Below are positions 24,627 through 36,090 of a stretch of 64,000 bases of DNA, piece after piece. Numbering within the stretch: the stretch's first letter is position 1; the number at the start of each line of letters is the position of its first letter. Made by a program: the position numbers and the translations under genes. Below the pieces are notes generated by a model. It did not search any database. It saw only the letters and a program-made list of their open reading frames with translations, and was not told the DNA's origin. This DNA is from Serinus canaria (lineage: Eukaryota; Chordata; Aves; Passeriformes; Fringillidae): positions 48,713,174 through 48,777,173 of the forward strand of contig NC_066315.1 in the NCBI RefSeq assembly GCF_022539315.1, in the 5' to 3' direction.

Positions 24627-26262
24627 CCTGGAAAAGTGTTTGCACTTCAATACAATGAGAAAACAGCCAGGACCAATACATTTCAGTTTAGACACAAAAT
24701 AAATTATATTGCAAGAGTTTGTATTGTGTAAGACCACAGTACTTCAAAACTTCAGCATGCGTTGCCATACATATGGCAATCAATACCATAGACTGCAGAT
24801 TATAACTCTTGTTTTACAAAGTTTCTTCTGGCTTTCTGTATGCATTTCTATACATGGTGCTGTCCATCTTCAGTATCATTTTAACAGTTTGGATGACATA
24901 ACACGAATGCTATAATCACTAGACCTGAACCTCATCTACCTGCACAACATTTTTAATAAGATATACTCCCTGCTTGAGGTAGCACTACTTGGCAATCCCT
25001 CTCACACCTGTCTCTGCCAGGTCAAAGTAAGACAGATTAAGAAGCAAGGGTTCAGCATTTGGATGCATTGGAAGGACCACACCATTGCTTCACATTTACC
25101 TGACAACAAGGCAAGGAGCCAGACAGTCTCATGCCAAAGCTTGCAGAGGTATTAATGAAAATAATGTGGATTAAACACATAAATTCACATAGTGGAAAGG
25201 CTTACTTGCAGGTTCTCCAATATGAATAAATGCCAAAGAAGAAGTAATCTAAATGGTTATTAGCATAATTTGAGTGCTGAGTGCTGTTCTGCTCCAGCTA
25301 CAAATGTGATTGAGACATATGCTTGCTCTGATGAAGGAAATTAGCAGAGGATTACCGTTTTCCCTAAGAAGATTAAACTCAGAAGAAAAAATAATTTGCT
25401 TTCCATTGCACTGCTATACCATCTACCATTCAAAGAAAGCAGACCCCATTAAAAAGGACTATCAGTTTAATGGAAAGATTACTCTGAGAGTTGCCAGCTT
25501 TACAGCCTGTTTAGTCATGTGAGTCAAACCCACATAAGAAGCAACAGCAGAAGCTGTTACCTTAGCCCAGACAGTAGAAATGCAAAGAATTCCTAATGAC
25601 ATCATTAAACAAAATTAGGAGATCAGGAGTTTGTTTTAGATTCCTGCCTTGTCAACATCATAGCATTATCCTATGATCCCATCCCATCCCAACAGAGGAA
25701 CCTATTCAAAACTGCCAGTTATGGGAACTGAGGACATGGACAAGAACAATCATATTCCCTTTACCCTTCCCAAGCCTTCAAGACATATTACAGAGTTCAA
25801 TATCTATGTGTTCTGATTGAAATTTGAAGTATGTAGGAATAGTGTAAAACAGTCCCTCTTAGTATCCTCAAATCCATATTTCATGTCCCATACAGTCATG
25901 TGCCAGTCACGGGCTGCACAGTCCAAGGACACTGCTAATGAAGATGAAGGCAGTGGCATGTGAAAAAAGTCAAAGAATGTGGCAACTTTAACACAATGGG
26001 CCATAACATCTTTCCTCATTACAGGATGAAACACACCCTCTCCACTCACAGAACTGCACAGGATGCTGTTACCAGTGCAGACAGAGAAAATGTAAGAGTT
26101 TTGCAGATATTTTTAACTGTTTCACTAGCAGGATCTACAGTTTCTCCCTTTTCTGCAATTGCCATAGCTCAATAAAGATAAGCAGTAACCTTCCTGTATC
26201 CAAATGTTTCTTCGAGCTACCTGGGTATTTTCTTGAATAAAACCATTTGGACTAGAAATACC

Positions 26263-26304
26263 ACTGATACATCCTACTCATCCTCATGAGTAGGATGTAT
26301 CAGT
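26263..26304. repeat. Perfect hairpin, 19-bp stem, 4-nt loop
   Basis: Left arm ACTGATACATCCTACTCAT at 26263-26281, loop CCTC, right arm at 26286-26304 is its exact reverse complement. The stem is mixed-sequence, so simple composition cannot explain it. Chance occurrence in 64 kb is negligible. No flanking target-site duplication is visible. A fold-back template switch is a plausible origin (inference). Confidence 0.95.
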
Positions 26305-26669
26305 TTCCCTCTGTCTCATTCAAGCTCTTCAAGACACAGGAAATAACAAACATTTGGCTCAGGAGCTTACCTGGAATTTTGCTCTGGTGAATCTGAACCC
26401 ATTTTCCAGCTCTCTAAAGAGCCACAGTTTAGGCACTAATTTATGATGCCTATTTGTATTAATTCCTGCATTTCTGTTCAATTGAAGCAGTCAATTGCAC
26501 TTAATCTTAGTCTTCAATTAAAAGCAGTCATATCTAAACTGGTTGAACTACTGGTTACTACTGCCATGTTAAGGAAAACTTTAACCTGGCCTTACACAGC
26601 CCACTCATTTGTGAAGCAGATAAATGGAAGCATTAGGAGGCAAATATGCATTAAGTTAGTGACTGACTT

Positions 26670-27377
26670 GGGTCAGTCCCAAGCAAAAACACAGGTTGCA
26701 TGGAGAATGGATGGAGAGGAGCCCTAAGGAGAAGGACTGAGGGGTGTTTGTGGACAAGAACATTGACATGGCTCAGCAATGTGTGCTCACAGACTAGAGT
26801 GCTAACTGTATCCTGGGTCGCTTCAAAAGAAGGGATTCTTCTCTGCTCTCATGAAACCCCACCTGGTGCACTGCAACCAGTTCTGGTGCCCCGAACATGA
26901 GCAGGATGTAGACCAGCTGGAGTGAGTCCAAAGGAGGCCTATGAAGATTTTTAGAGGACTGGAGCACATTTCCTATGGAAACAGGCTGAGGGAGTTTGCG
27001 TTGACAAGAGCCTAGAGAAAAGAAGGCCCTAGGAAGACCTTAGAGCAGCCTTCTGGTAGCTAATGGGGGCCTGCAAGAAAGTTGGGCTGGGACTTTTCAC
27101 AAGGACATGTAGTGACAGGACAAGTGTCATTGATTTGAAACTGAAAGAGGATAGGTTTAGATTAGACATTAGGAAGAAATTCTTTACTGTGAGGGTGATG
27201 AGACACTGAAACAAGGTTGACCAGAGAAGCTGAGAATGTCCCATCCATGGAAGTGTTCAGTGCCAGGTTGGATGAGGCTTTGAGCAACCTGATCTAGTGT
27301 AAGGTGCTTCTGCCCACAGCAGGTGGCTTGGAACTAAATCTATAAGGTCCCTTCCAACCCAAATCATTCTACAATTT
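26670..27377 (+). mobile_element. CR1 LINE 3' fragment, longest in window
   Basis: About 700 bp reading in CR1 sense orientation. Diagnostic words appear in order: AGCCCTAAGGAGAAGGAC, GTGTGCTCACAGACTAG, TATCCTGGGTCGCTTC, CCCCACCTGGTGCACTGC, GGAGTGAGTCCAAAGGAGG, GACTGGAGCACATTTCC, GGAAACAGGCTGAGGGAG, TTAGATTAGACATTAGGAAG, CAGAGAAGCTGAGAATG and AAGGTCCCTTCCAACCCA, ending in ATCATTCTAC. It covers the end of the reverse-transcriptase ORF plus the 3' UTR. The coding part is split by stops and frameshifts, so the copy is inactive and 5'-truncated, which is the rule for CR1. Confidence 0.97.
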
Positions 27378-28951
27378 TAGTCACAGCTCTAAAAAAGTGC
27401 TAGAAAAAACAAACCCCTAAACCCCTGCTCCCTAATGGCATTGGCAGAGCGGATTCAGGAGGTGTTGTGATTCAGACACTCGTGGCTGAGTCACCATTCT
27501 CCTGTGCTTCCTCATTGCTCTTGCCTGGCAGTAGTTTATGGATGGTACAATTATTAGGCAACCTCTTTGCTTACCCTGTACCAGATTAGCTGTTCTTCCA
27601 ACTGAGTGCTGACAAAGGGAATGATCTGAACATTTTGAGCAATTCACTTCAATATTTCTGGATTACACACAGGGGAATTTTCCTTCCCTCTGAGCCTGTT
27701 TTTTGGATATGCAACTCAAAACAAAAGATGGCTATCTGCCACTTCATAAGTTCAGTGCAGAATCACAAAAAGCAAACAAAAGGCAAGTCTTATCCTCACC
27801 TCAGTAATGTAAATATCTGGTCTTGTTAGGCGGGTGTAAGACAAATGTTTGGGTTTAATTAATAGAATGTATCATACAAATAGATGCTTTTGAAGGCAAA
27901 TGGGGGAGATACGTTTTGCAGCAGGAAAACGTCCTTTTCTAAAGGATGAAAAGAGCTACCTCCATTACATACTCAGAATGGTTTTGTTTACCCATTAAAT
28001 GCTTTGTCTTGCTCCAGTTTCAGCCTCTGTATAAGTGTTCAGTACCTGTCTTACTGGTTATCTATGTTTTCTGTTAATACAAATCTTTTATCTGTCAGTG
28101 TGCTATCCATTGAATGCCAGCTGGGTTCCAGTGGCAATGCCAGGGAGCAGAGGGCAGGATCAGGGGACAGGCCAAGACAGATTGCCCTCTGACCAAGCAA
28201 GTATTCATCATTTACAGACAGCACAAAATAAAAAGGCTCCTGAGAAAACCAAATCATTTGCTAGAGGTGACATTTAGCAGCTACTTTAACCCCAGTTTTG
28301 ATTTTAGCTGTCAGTTCATCCAAGCACAATCAAATTGTCCATAGCAAAATCGCCATTATATCACTAAAATGAAATTACCTCCTCCAGACTGAAGATTCAG
28401 GTGCTGCTTGTACCCAAGACATGTGAGACACACTGAGAGAATGCAAGAGCTCAGAACTGCCTGTTTGGATTCAGGAAAGGAACTGCCTATATAAACAGAT
28501 AAAGATCATCACAGATCCAAGTCCTGCAAAGAAGGAGGAAACTGCAAGGGCACAAAAATCTCTTGCATGGGCGGCTGTTTTGGACGTAGTACAATGTGCA
28601 TTGAGACAAGACTACATCAGGGAGATGACAATGATTTTCTTAAGGAAACTATAATTGTCATGACTATAAACTGAAATATTTCAGTAACAGAAAAAAAAAA
28701 AAGAAAACTTGAAGCTACCTGGAAGATTTATAACTCTACACAGTGAAAATAAACAATACTTTGTTTGCATCATCCTTCTCCTGATTTCTCCTGGCATGAG
28801 TTTTAATTGACCACAGTTATTTGCTTCTTGATAACTACTTCTCAGAACTGCATGGTATCAACTTTTCCAGTGCCAAAACAGACTATGACATAAGCAAACT
28901 AGATTTTGCTTTCAGAAAGTAATGCCATTAGATTTACACTACTCAACAGAC

Positions 28952-28976
28952 AGCTGTCTTTTACCCAAAGACAGCT
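28952..28976. repeat. Perfect hairpin, 10-bp stem, 5-nt loop
   Basis: AGCTGTCTTT, loop TACCC, then AAAGACAGCT. Short, so individually it could be chance. Confidence 0.6.
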
Positions 28977-29365
28977 CGGACTTAAGTAGTAGGTCTTTGC
29001 CTTTCTGATCTGATGAAATGAAACAAAAGCTATCAAGGAGTCATTTTTACAACATGGAAGGCACTTTTTACATTGCTTTCAGTTCTGTCAATATGGATGT
29101 CATTCTGACCCCATGGTCCTTTTAGTCTTGCTTTCTTGATTGTCTCTGGTTTTTTTTCCAACAGTTCTCCTCAACCTTTCCTGAAGGAATTCCATGACAT
29201 TTCAGTCCATTCAGGCTGAGGCAGTCCCTTCATGCTGTCTAGACATTGTGACTGTGGATGCTAGATGATTTCAATAGTAAGTGCCCTCTCTCCACCAGGC
29301 AAACAAACCCACCCAGGACTGATCTCAGCCTGCACAGCTGGTATTATCAGTCCTCAAGTCTCTGA

Positions 29366-29387
29366 GTAAAGACCGCAGGGTCTTTAC
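29366..29387. repeat. Perfect hairpin, 9-bp stem, 4-nt loop
   Basis: GTAAAGACC, loop GCAG, then GGTCTTTAC. Short. Noted as part of the series of small-loop inverted repeats. Confidence 0.55.
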
Positions 29388-29659
29388 ATTCATCTTCTCC
29401 TTGCATGTTTATCAACCCAAATGTCTGAAGCAAGACTAATTACAGAAAGAACAGTCATTCACTATGTCTGGACAGAATATCATTCCAACCTGCTCCAATA
29501 GCAGCTTATATGACACAGGGGAAGCTGCCAGTTTGGATCTCAGCCAGAAGTACATTCCTTTCCCCTCTTTAAATCAACAGGGATTTGGCCACTGGCTGCA
29601 GTGGGAACAAGAATAAACCCTTAGTGCTGCTGTGCTTGCAGCAGTGCTCTCCATGCTAT

Positions 29660-29995
29660 TGCTCTCTCTCTGCTTCCTCATTAACAACCTCTAATTGCAG
29701 TGACTGTTTCGGGCTGGTTTACACTGCCCAAAGCAAATGAGAAAATGCCCACCTTTCCACCAGAGGGTCATCTGCATAACAATTAATGAAGAGTTGCGGC
29801 CCTCAGCTAATGTTCTGTCTGTCAGGTTGATATAACCTAGGGGTAGTTAGATGTTCTGAACAATGATCACTTGCTGTTAATGCTCCACTTGACTATTAAA
29901 CTCCTGTTGGCAGGCTAAAGCATCAGGCAAACGCAGTGGGCATCTTTATTAAAATATTGAAAAGACTGCATCCTGCTGTCAATAATGGTTTTGAT
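29660..29995. promoter_or_regulatory. Candidate conserved noncoding element
   Basis: Dense with words typical of developmental enhancers: CATTAACAACC, CTAATTGCAG, CATAACAATTAATGAAG (SOX-like plus homeobox-like), GAACAATGATC, TGTTAATG, TTTATTAAAATATT and CTGTCAATAATGG. The texture, with AT-rich homeobox cores inside mixed-complexity sequence and no simple repeats, resembles vertebrate conserved noncoding elements. Conservation cannot be seen from one sequence, so this is inference only. Confidence 0.25.
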
Positions 29996-30318
29996 ATCCT
30001 AAAAGAAGAAAAATACCTTGTGGCAGAAATGTAATTACAAGAGAAACACTGTACTTCCTTGATTTAGAGCAGATGGAGAAAAGGTCAGCTATCAATTAAG
30101 ATATAGGATAAAATATTCTCATATAAGGATAAGAAGAGAATGAATGAAAATAGACTCCTCTGTATGAGAATAAACATGTTTTCTGTTTCACTTTTACTGC
30201 AAGAAGGTGCCTACACAAATTTAGAAGAAATACTACTTACAGCCCCATGACAACATTTTAAGATTAAGACAAAACCACAGAAGTTTAATGGTGGGGGTAT
30301 GGAATCACCCCTAAATCT

Positions 30319-30384
30319 GTACAGTGACTGGCCCAGGTAGCACAGAGAGGACAGCAAAATTTGTCATAGGTAGGTGGATCCCAG
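30319..30384 (-). repeat. Possible ancient MIR-like SINE fragment
   Basis: Contains GTGACTGGCCCAGGTAGCAC, then ACAGAGAGGACAGC, then TGGATCCCAG. This parallels the antisense MIR-type series 'gtgacttgcccaaggtcacac', 'agcag', 'gaaccca'. Diverged and short, and similar in kind to the fragment at 15952-16046. Family not certain. Confidence 0.35.
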
Positions 30385-33300
30385 AAACAGAAGGACAGAC
30401 ACATTAGATGAAGTAGTTGCATTTAAATCACCAGGTTAGATTTGCCCTGGGTGCAAGTCCGAGCATGCTTGGCTTATTGAAGTAGGACAGGAAAAAGTCA
30501 CCTTCTGTAAAGTACACATGAAATTTTTTTTCCCAAGTGAACCACACATTTTTGATTTCATTCCACGTAGTCTTCAAAACCTGAGACCTGTATTTAAGCA
30601 AGACCTGTCCTGTACAAGGTTTTGTATTCTTTTTTTGCATCTTTTGTTTCCTTTCAGCACTGCCTCAATTTAAAATAATGAGGTTTTTTTCATTCTGGCA
30701 GAAAGGATATTTCTCGAACTATTATTATTAAGCATGCATTTTATGTTTAAAGTTTGATGTTATTAATAGACAGAGATGAGTCAAAGACAAGGATACTCCT
30801 TGTGATGAAGGCTAATTGGAGGAAAAGAGTATGATTTTAGCTAAACAATTTCAAAAGCACCAAATATTTCAAGAACTGTTCATTAAAATAAACAGTAGTT
30901 AGTTTCGTTTGGCTCTCATTAAAACAGCCTTTAAATGTCTTTTTTTTGACCTAATTTTTTGAAAGACCACATTACAAGAGAGTAAGAACAATTTTTACAT
31001 TTTTACCCCTTTTCTGTATATATGGAGAGGTCCTGTCCTGAAATTGTCATGCTAAAATAAGGCCTCTGCCTTAGATATATACAAGTTCATTTAAAAAAAT
31101 GACTAGAAATTATCATGGTAAAAGTATTCTTAATCTTTACTCATTAATAAACTCTTCAAAAGAAAATAATTTTTATGTTCTCCTGAAATACCCACGAGAT
31201 TGCAAGTTTCATTTAGAAACATTTTTAACAGATGTTCTGGGCATCTTATACATTATAAACATGCATGTACAGCATGAGCCATGCAGAATTAATAAATTAT
31301 AAATAATCTTCTTCAGAGTTTGCCATCTTTTTTTTCTTTTGTTCATGGACATTTATCCTTATGAGATTATTACAAAAAAAATGTTGTTTAAAGTTTAAAG
31401 GATCAACTAGACAGTTCATTACTGATTAATGGCAGTTTAACTGCCATAATAAAACTGCCATTTTATATGCCTAAAAATTAAAGTCATATATTACTTGAAG
31501 TTCTCATGTCTCCAACTTCTGTCATATTTACCACCTTCACTCTCACCCAATGTATTTCTTTCATGGGTCCAAATAATGCCTAAGACTCAGAAATACAACA
31601 GTGCCAAGCACTGGTATGACTGGTATGCACAGACAGGGCTGAAGTCCTTTGTATCATATAAGCTACAATATCACCAATAGCAAAGTTTAAGTACAGATAA
31701 TTCTCAAGGGGAAAGAAATTAGGAAATGTGTCTACACTTTGAGGACATTAATTTCTTTCTTATTGATAATTGCTCTGTGAGCTAAACCTAATTCAGATCT
31801 TAACATATAGCTGGACTCTGCTTGTTTTGAAAGAAAGACTTCTTTTCCCTGGTTTCAGTAGAATATGAATAGATATTAATTCTTGTCAAAACATCAGAGT
31901 TGCAGAAGATCATTTTCCTGTTGCTCGTGCTGTGATTCAATAAGCTTGTAAGCTTTTGCTGATTTAATTTCACACATGCCAATCACTTTCAAAATTTTGA
32001 CTCAAGAAGTTAAAACCATGGTCCATCAATGCCTGCAAGCTGCTGAGAAATTATCTTGCAGCTACTACATTCAGCACACAACAGACTTCTGCTTACTCTA
32101 AAGAAACATTCACGGTCACAGAAAGTGTACATCCCTGAAAAGGGTCTGAGAAAGTAACATATATAAAAAGATGGAAAACTCTTCTATTTCCATTTCTAAG
32201 AATATTTCTTGTGCAAATAACAGGTTTTTTTTCTTTAGTGATACAAACTAGAAATTTAGTTTTAGGCTCTTTTTTTAAATAAAAGAAGTATAAAAGTCAT
32301 CCAGCTAAAAAACAGTGCTAAATATTGTAATCTTTGACCTATAATGAATTTCACTCCATCCTCCTCAACCACTACCCAGTTTCTTCACAAAACATCAGTG
32401 AATTAAATCTAAGATTTCCTTTTACATTGACTAATAAACTTTTTAAAAAATATTCACTGCTAAATCTGTCAGTAAATTCACATTCAAAGCTATTTCCTAG
32501 CCTTCATAAATTCAAGTTTAACACTTTAAGGTAAATTTATACATAGAAAATAGTCAAAGCTATTCTACTAAATTCTAAATCTACACATAGAGAATTGAGG
32601 ATATGTTACATTTTTGGCACCATTGATATTTACAGTGCACAGGTTGACTTATTCCATATACTGCATTTATACCAAACATGTTAAAACTCTCATCTCAATT
32701 TCTGAGATACTAGATCTCTAAATTCCAGCCCCACCAGTGCAATAATTTAAATACAGGACTATATTTTAAATTAAGATCGCTTCATTTTTTATAGTACAGA
32801 GCAAACACAACAAAAAATTCAAACTAATTGTAGCAGGGATGAATAAAATGCTTACAAGGAGAAGAACAATGTCTGAAACAGTAATCAGGTTTACCTGGCA
32901 GAAATTAACAACATTTATTGGATAGTATTCTACTACTGATGATAAACCAGTGCAGTTTATAATGCTGCATCTCTCACAATTGTTTGGATATGCTATTTTT
33001 TGGTGACTTAAGTGCCTTGTTTTGCATATGTTTCTGAGCAGATGGAGGGTGAATTCTGATTTTGGTAATTAGTAGATGGGTCATTGAAAATAATTTTTAG
33101 TTAGTTCATATATTAGATCTTGAAAAATAAAGGCCTAATGAACTAATTTACATCTAATGATTAATAATTGTAATGGCATTATTCTGAGTAGGCAAGTTGC
33201 ATAACTCATGTACTCAGCAAAGGGATACATACAGCTCTAGTCATGAAAAGCTCTTGCTTTATTCAGTAGAGAAAGAATCACCTACGTGTAGCAAATGCCA

Positions 33301-35394
33301 GTTTGTTCCTTCTAAAACAGCTTTGTATTTCAAGATGCAAAAATATTAAAAAGAGAATCCTATTCTGTCATTCTCAGATCAAAAAGGCCCGCTTTAAATG
33401 GAGCAGAAAGCTGTCAAAGGTCAGGAATCATTAGCAGAACTAAGAGCAGACCCTGTATGCCTGAGCTCAGCCCAGCCCAGGTCTCTGAAGCAGCACGCTC
33501 CAGGATCAAGCCATAATAAGAAACCTTCGAGGTCACAGGCCATCAGCCCTGGCTCACAACAATAACTGTTCAGCCATGATAAAGGATGAAGATATATCTT
33601 TCTACTTGTCCATTTCTTCCTCTCTCTTTTCCTTCCTTCAACTCTACTTTGTCCAAGACAGACTGCTGGGCTTTTCCCCCTCTACTAAAGTCACCTCCAG
33701 GAGGAAGAGGAAGGGGGGCAGAGGGAGGAACCAAAACAACAAAGTAAAATCTGAAAATAATCCATAACTTACTTAATGCTTTCATCATTACACTTTATTC
33801 CAGAGCTGTGAACTACATGGAAAAGGAGAAAGAATCAGCTGTTTGTCGCCCATTGTTGCATCAGTTCCTCACTGCTTAGTGTAGGTCAGGGTAATCTAGA
33901 CATGTTGGAGCTGCTCTAAATTATTCTTTGGACCTGGATCATTCTTTATAGCACTTAGGACTATAGCAAGAGGTCACTTATTTCCTCAGTCATTTGGGGG
34001 TACTTTGGGTCTAACATACCTGAGGACCCTGAAGAAAATCTCCAGGAAGGGTCAAGGAACTCCAAGCATCATAGAGGAAAAGCAGTTCAGAGGTGATCAG
34101 AGAACAGAGAAGTCTCTGAACCAGGGTGGTGGTTTTTCCTGTTTTAAAGATGGATTTAGTTTCTGACAATCAGAAAATGTCCTTCAGTTTGGGTTATTTC
34201 TTGGGATCTAATTAAATTATCCTGAGTGTCTTTTTCTCTGTAATGTTCATCAGGAGGCTGACAGATTTGTTTCCTGCATCTCAGGAAAAATTGCATGCAT
34301 ATGTCAGTGGACAAATCACAGTCTTCAGTCATGGTTTCTAGCAGTATAATATAAATAAATGAATTCACGTAACTATTTTCTGTGAGATCTCTCTCTTTTC
34401 TCCCTCTCATGTTTACAGATTCCTCACTGGGCATGAGGCCTATGCAAATGCAAAAAATTACTTTAGGGATACAAAGTGCATCCTGCTTGCTCTGAGGTTT
34501 TCAGACTGTCTTGAACAGATTATTCATGATTGTATGAAAGCCAAGAGAACAATATGGAAAGCAGATTGGCTATGCACCTACAGCCCAATGCCAACTTGGT
34601 TCTGTGTTTAGAGGCTGACATCATTTCTTCAAAGAGCTGGAGCGACAAGTCAGTGTAGTTTGAAGAGGACACTCCACGAAGCTGTGGGCAGATCACATCA
34701 CATCATGTTCAGGCTTCACGGCCCATTATTAAATACCTATGACCTGCAGTTATAGGGGAGTTTACCTTCAAACCATTGATATTACTTTGACATCAAATGT
34801 ATTCTGTGCTAGACAGCTGGTATTAACTCAAAGTCTAAAGCACCCATGTAGAGAAGACAGACAGAATAACAACAAACAAACAAAACTACAGAAAAGGGCT
34901 CCCACATGGAAAATGCTTTAAATCTCCACAGAGATTTAAGATCTCAACATATTCATATTGTTCCCAAAAAATAATTTTTCCAAGGAGCAAAAGTGAAGTT
35001 AAAATCCTGGAAATTAATAGGAAGTATTTCTATAGTTGAACAGCTGGCAATTGCAGTAATGTATTTTAAGAAACATTCAAGATTACCCCATTTTCCTTCC
35101 CTCTTACTTTAGGAACTATAAAGAAATAAGAGAAAGGAAGAGTGAGTGAAGAAGCAAGCTGTATGAATTGAGGACTCTGAAGCTGTTGAGGATATAATTT
35201 CTGAGTATTAGGGATTCAGCCTTATGAAAAGGTTCATTATGGGATTCCAGGACTTCAGGAGTCCAGAGGAACCTTGGGGATGCTTTTAGATCCTGTATTC
35301 CAAGATGCCGTTGCTACTGAAACCTAGGGATGACCTTGAATGCTCATAGATGGACTGAGAAATAAGGTTGCTACACAGCCTGCCTACAGTGATT
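30385..35394. other. Gene-free AT-rich region
   Basis: No gene recognised. The longest frame is 92 codons (34156-34434, minus). The block contains a near-palindrome around 31426-31450 built on ATGGCAGTT/AACTGCCAT, with a third copy of AACTGCCA just downstream, a 9-bp hairpin at 34918-34939, and a pyrimidine/purine-rich stretch at 33600-33735. Confidence 0.6.
34918..34939. repeat. Perfect hairpin, 9-bp stem, 4-nt loop
   Basis: TTAAATCTC, loop CACA, then GAGATTTAA, extendable by one G-T pair. Short and AT-rich, so chance is possible. Confidence 0.55.
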
Positions 35395-36090
35395 TCATAG
35401 AGTCATAGAATTGCTTAGGTTGAAAAAGACCTCTAAGGTTATTGAGTTCAGCTCTAAATTTAACAGTGCCGATTCCACCACAAAACCATGTCCTCAGGTG
35501 CCACATCTACACATCTGTTAAATACCATCAGGCGTGGTGACCCAACCCCTTCCCTGGCAGCCTGTTCCAATGCTTGGCAACCCTTTTAGGGAAGACTTTT
35601 TTTCTAGTAGCCAATATAAAGCTCCCCTGGCACAACTTGAGGTTCTGTCTTCTCCTCATGTCACCTGGGAGAAGAGACTGATCCCCACCTGGCTACAGCC
35701 TTACTTCAGGGGGTTGTAGAGAGCAATAAGATGCCTCCTGAACCTCCTTTACTCCAGGCTAAACACTCCCAGCTCCCTCAGCCTCTTCTCATCACACTTG
35801 AGCTCCAGACCCTTCCCAGCTCTCTTGCCTTTCTCTGGACATGCTCCAACCCCTCAAAGTCTCTCTTGTAGAGAGGGGCCCAAAAGTGAACACAATGTTT
35901 AAGGTGCAGTCTCACCAGTACCAAGCATAGATGGACTGCCCTGGTCCTGCTGGCCATGCTATTGCTGACACAAGCCAGGATGCCTTTGACCTTTGAGGCC
36001 ACCTAGGCACATACTGGCTCATGTCCAGCCAGCTGTCAACCAGCAGGTCCAATCCTTTTCCAACTAGGCAGCTTTCCAGCCACAGCTGTT
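35395..36090 (-). mobile_element. CR1 LINE 3' fragment with RT C-terminal remnant
   Basis: The plus strand begins with the reverse complement of the CR1 tail (CATAGAGTCATAGAATTG), followed by AGGTTGAAAAAGACCTCTAA, and runs through the antisense 3' UTR into the end of the reverse-transcriptase ORF. On the minus strand a 74-codon frame (35778-36002) reads VRLHLKHCVHFWAPLYKRD, close to the usual CR1 C-terminal motif region (pattern VRPHLEYC, then FWAP, then a KKD-like end). Stops and deletions show it is dead. The subfamily looks the same as the copy at 63 kb. Confidence 0.96.

Larger units (their letters stand above)
21749..26669. other. Gene-free AT-rich region
   Basis: No gene recognised. 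The longest frame is 123 codons (23170-23541, plus), without motif. The block contains the poly-A at 22312-22366, a 9-bp tandem duplication (ATGCAATTA) at 22972-22989, a small 9-bp palindrome at 24041-24059, a TG/TA dinucleotide patch at 24581-24626 and the strong hairpin at 26263-26304. Confidence 0.6.
27378..29659. other. Gene-free unique sequence
   Basis: No gene recognised. Open frames are at most 80 codons. The block contains two small hairpins, at 28952-28976 (AGCTGTCTTT, 5-nt loop) and 29366-29387 (GTAAAGACC, loop GCAG). Confidence 0.6.
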
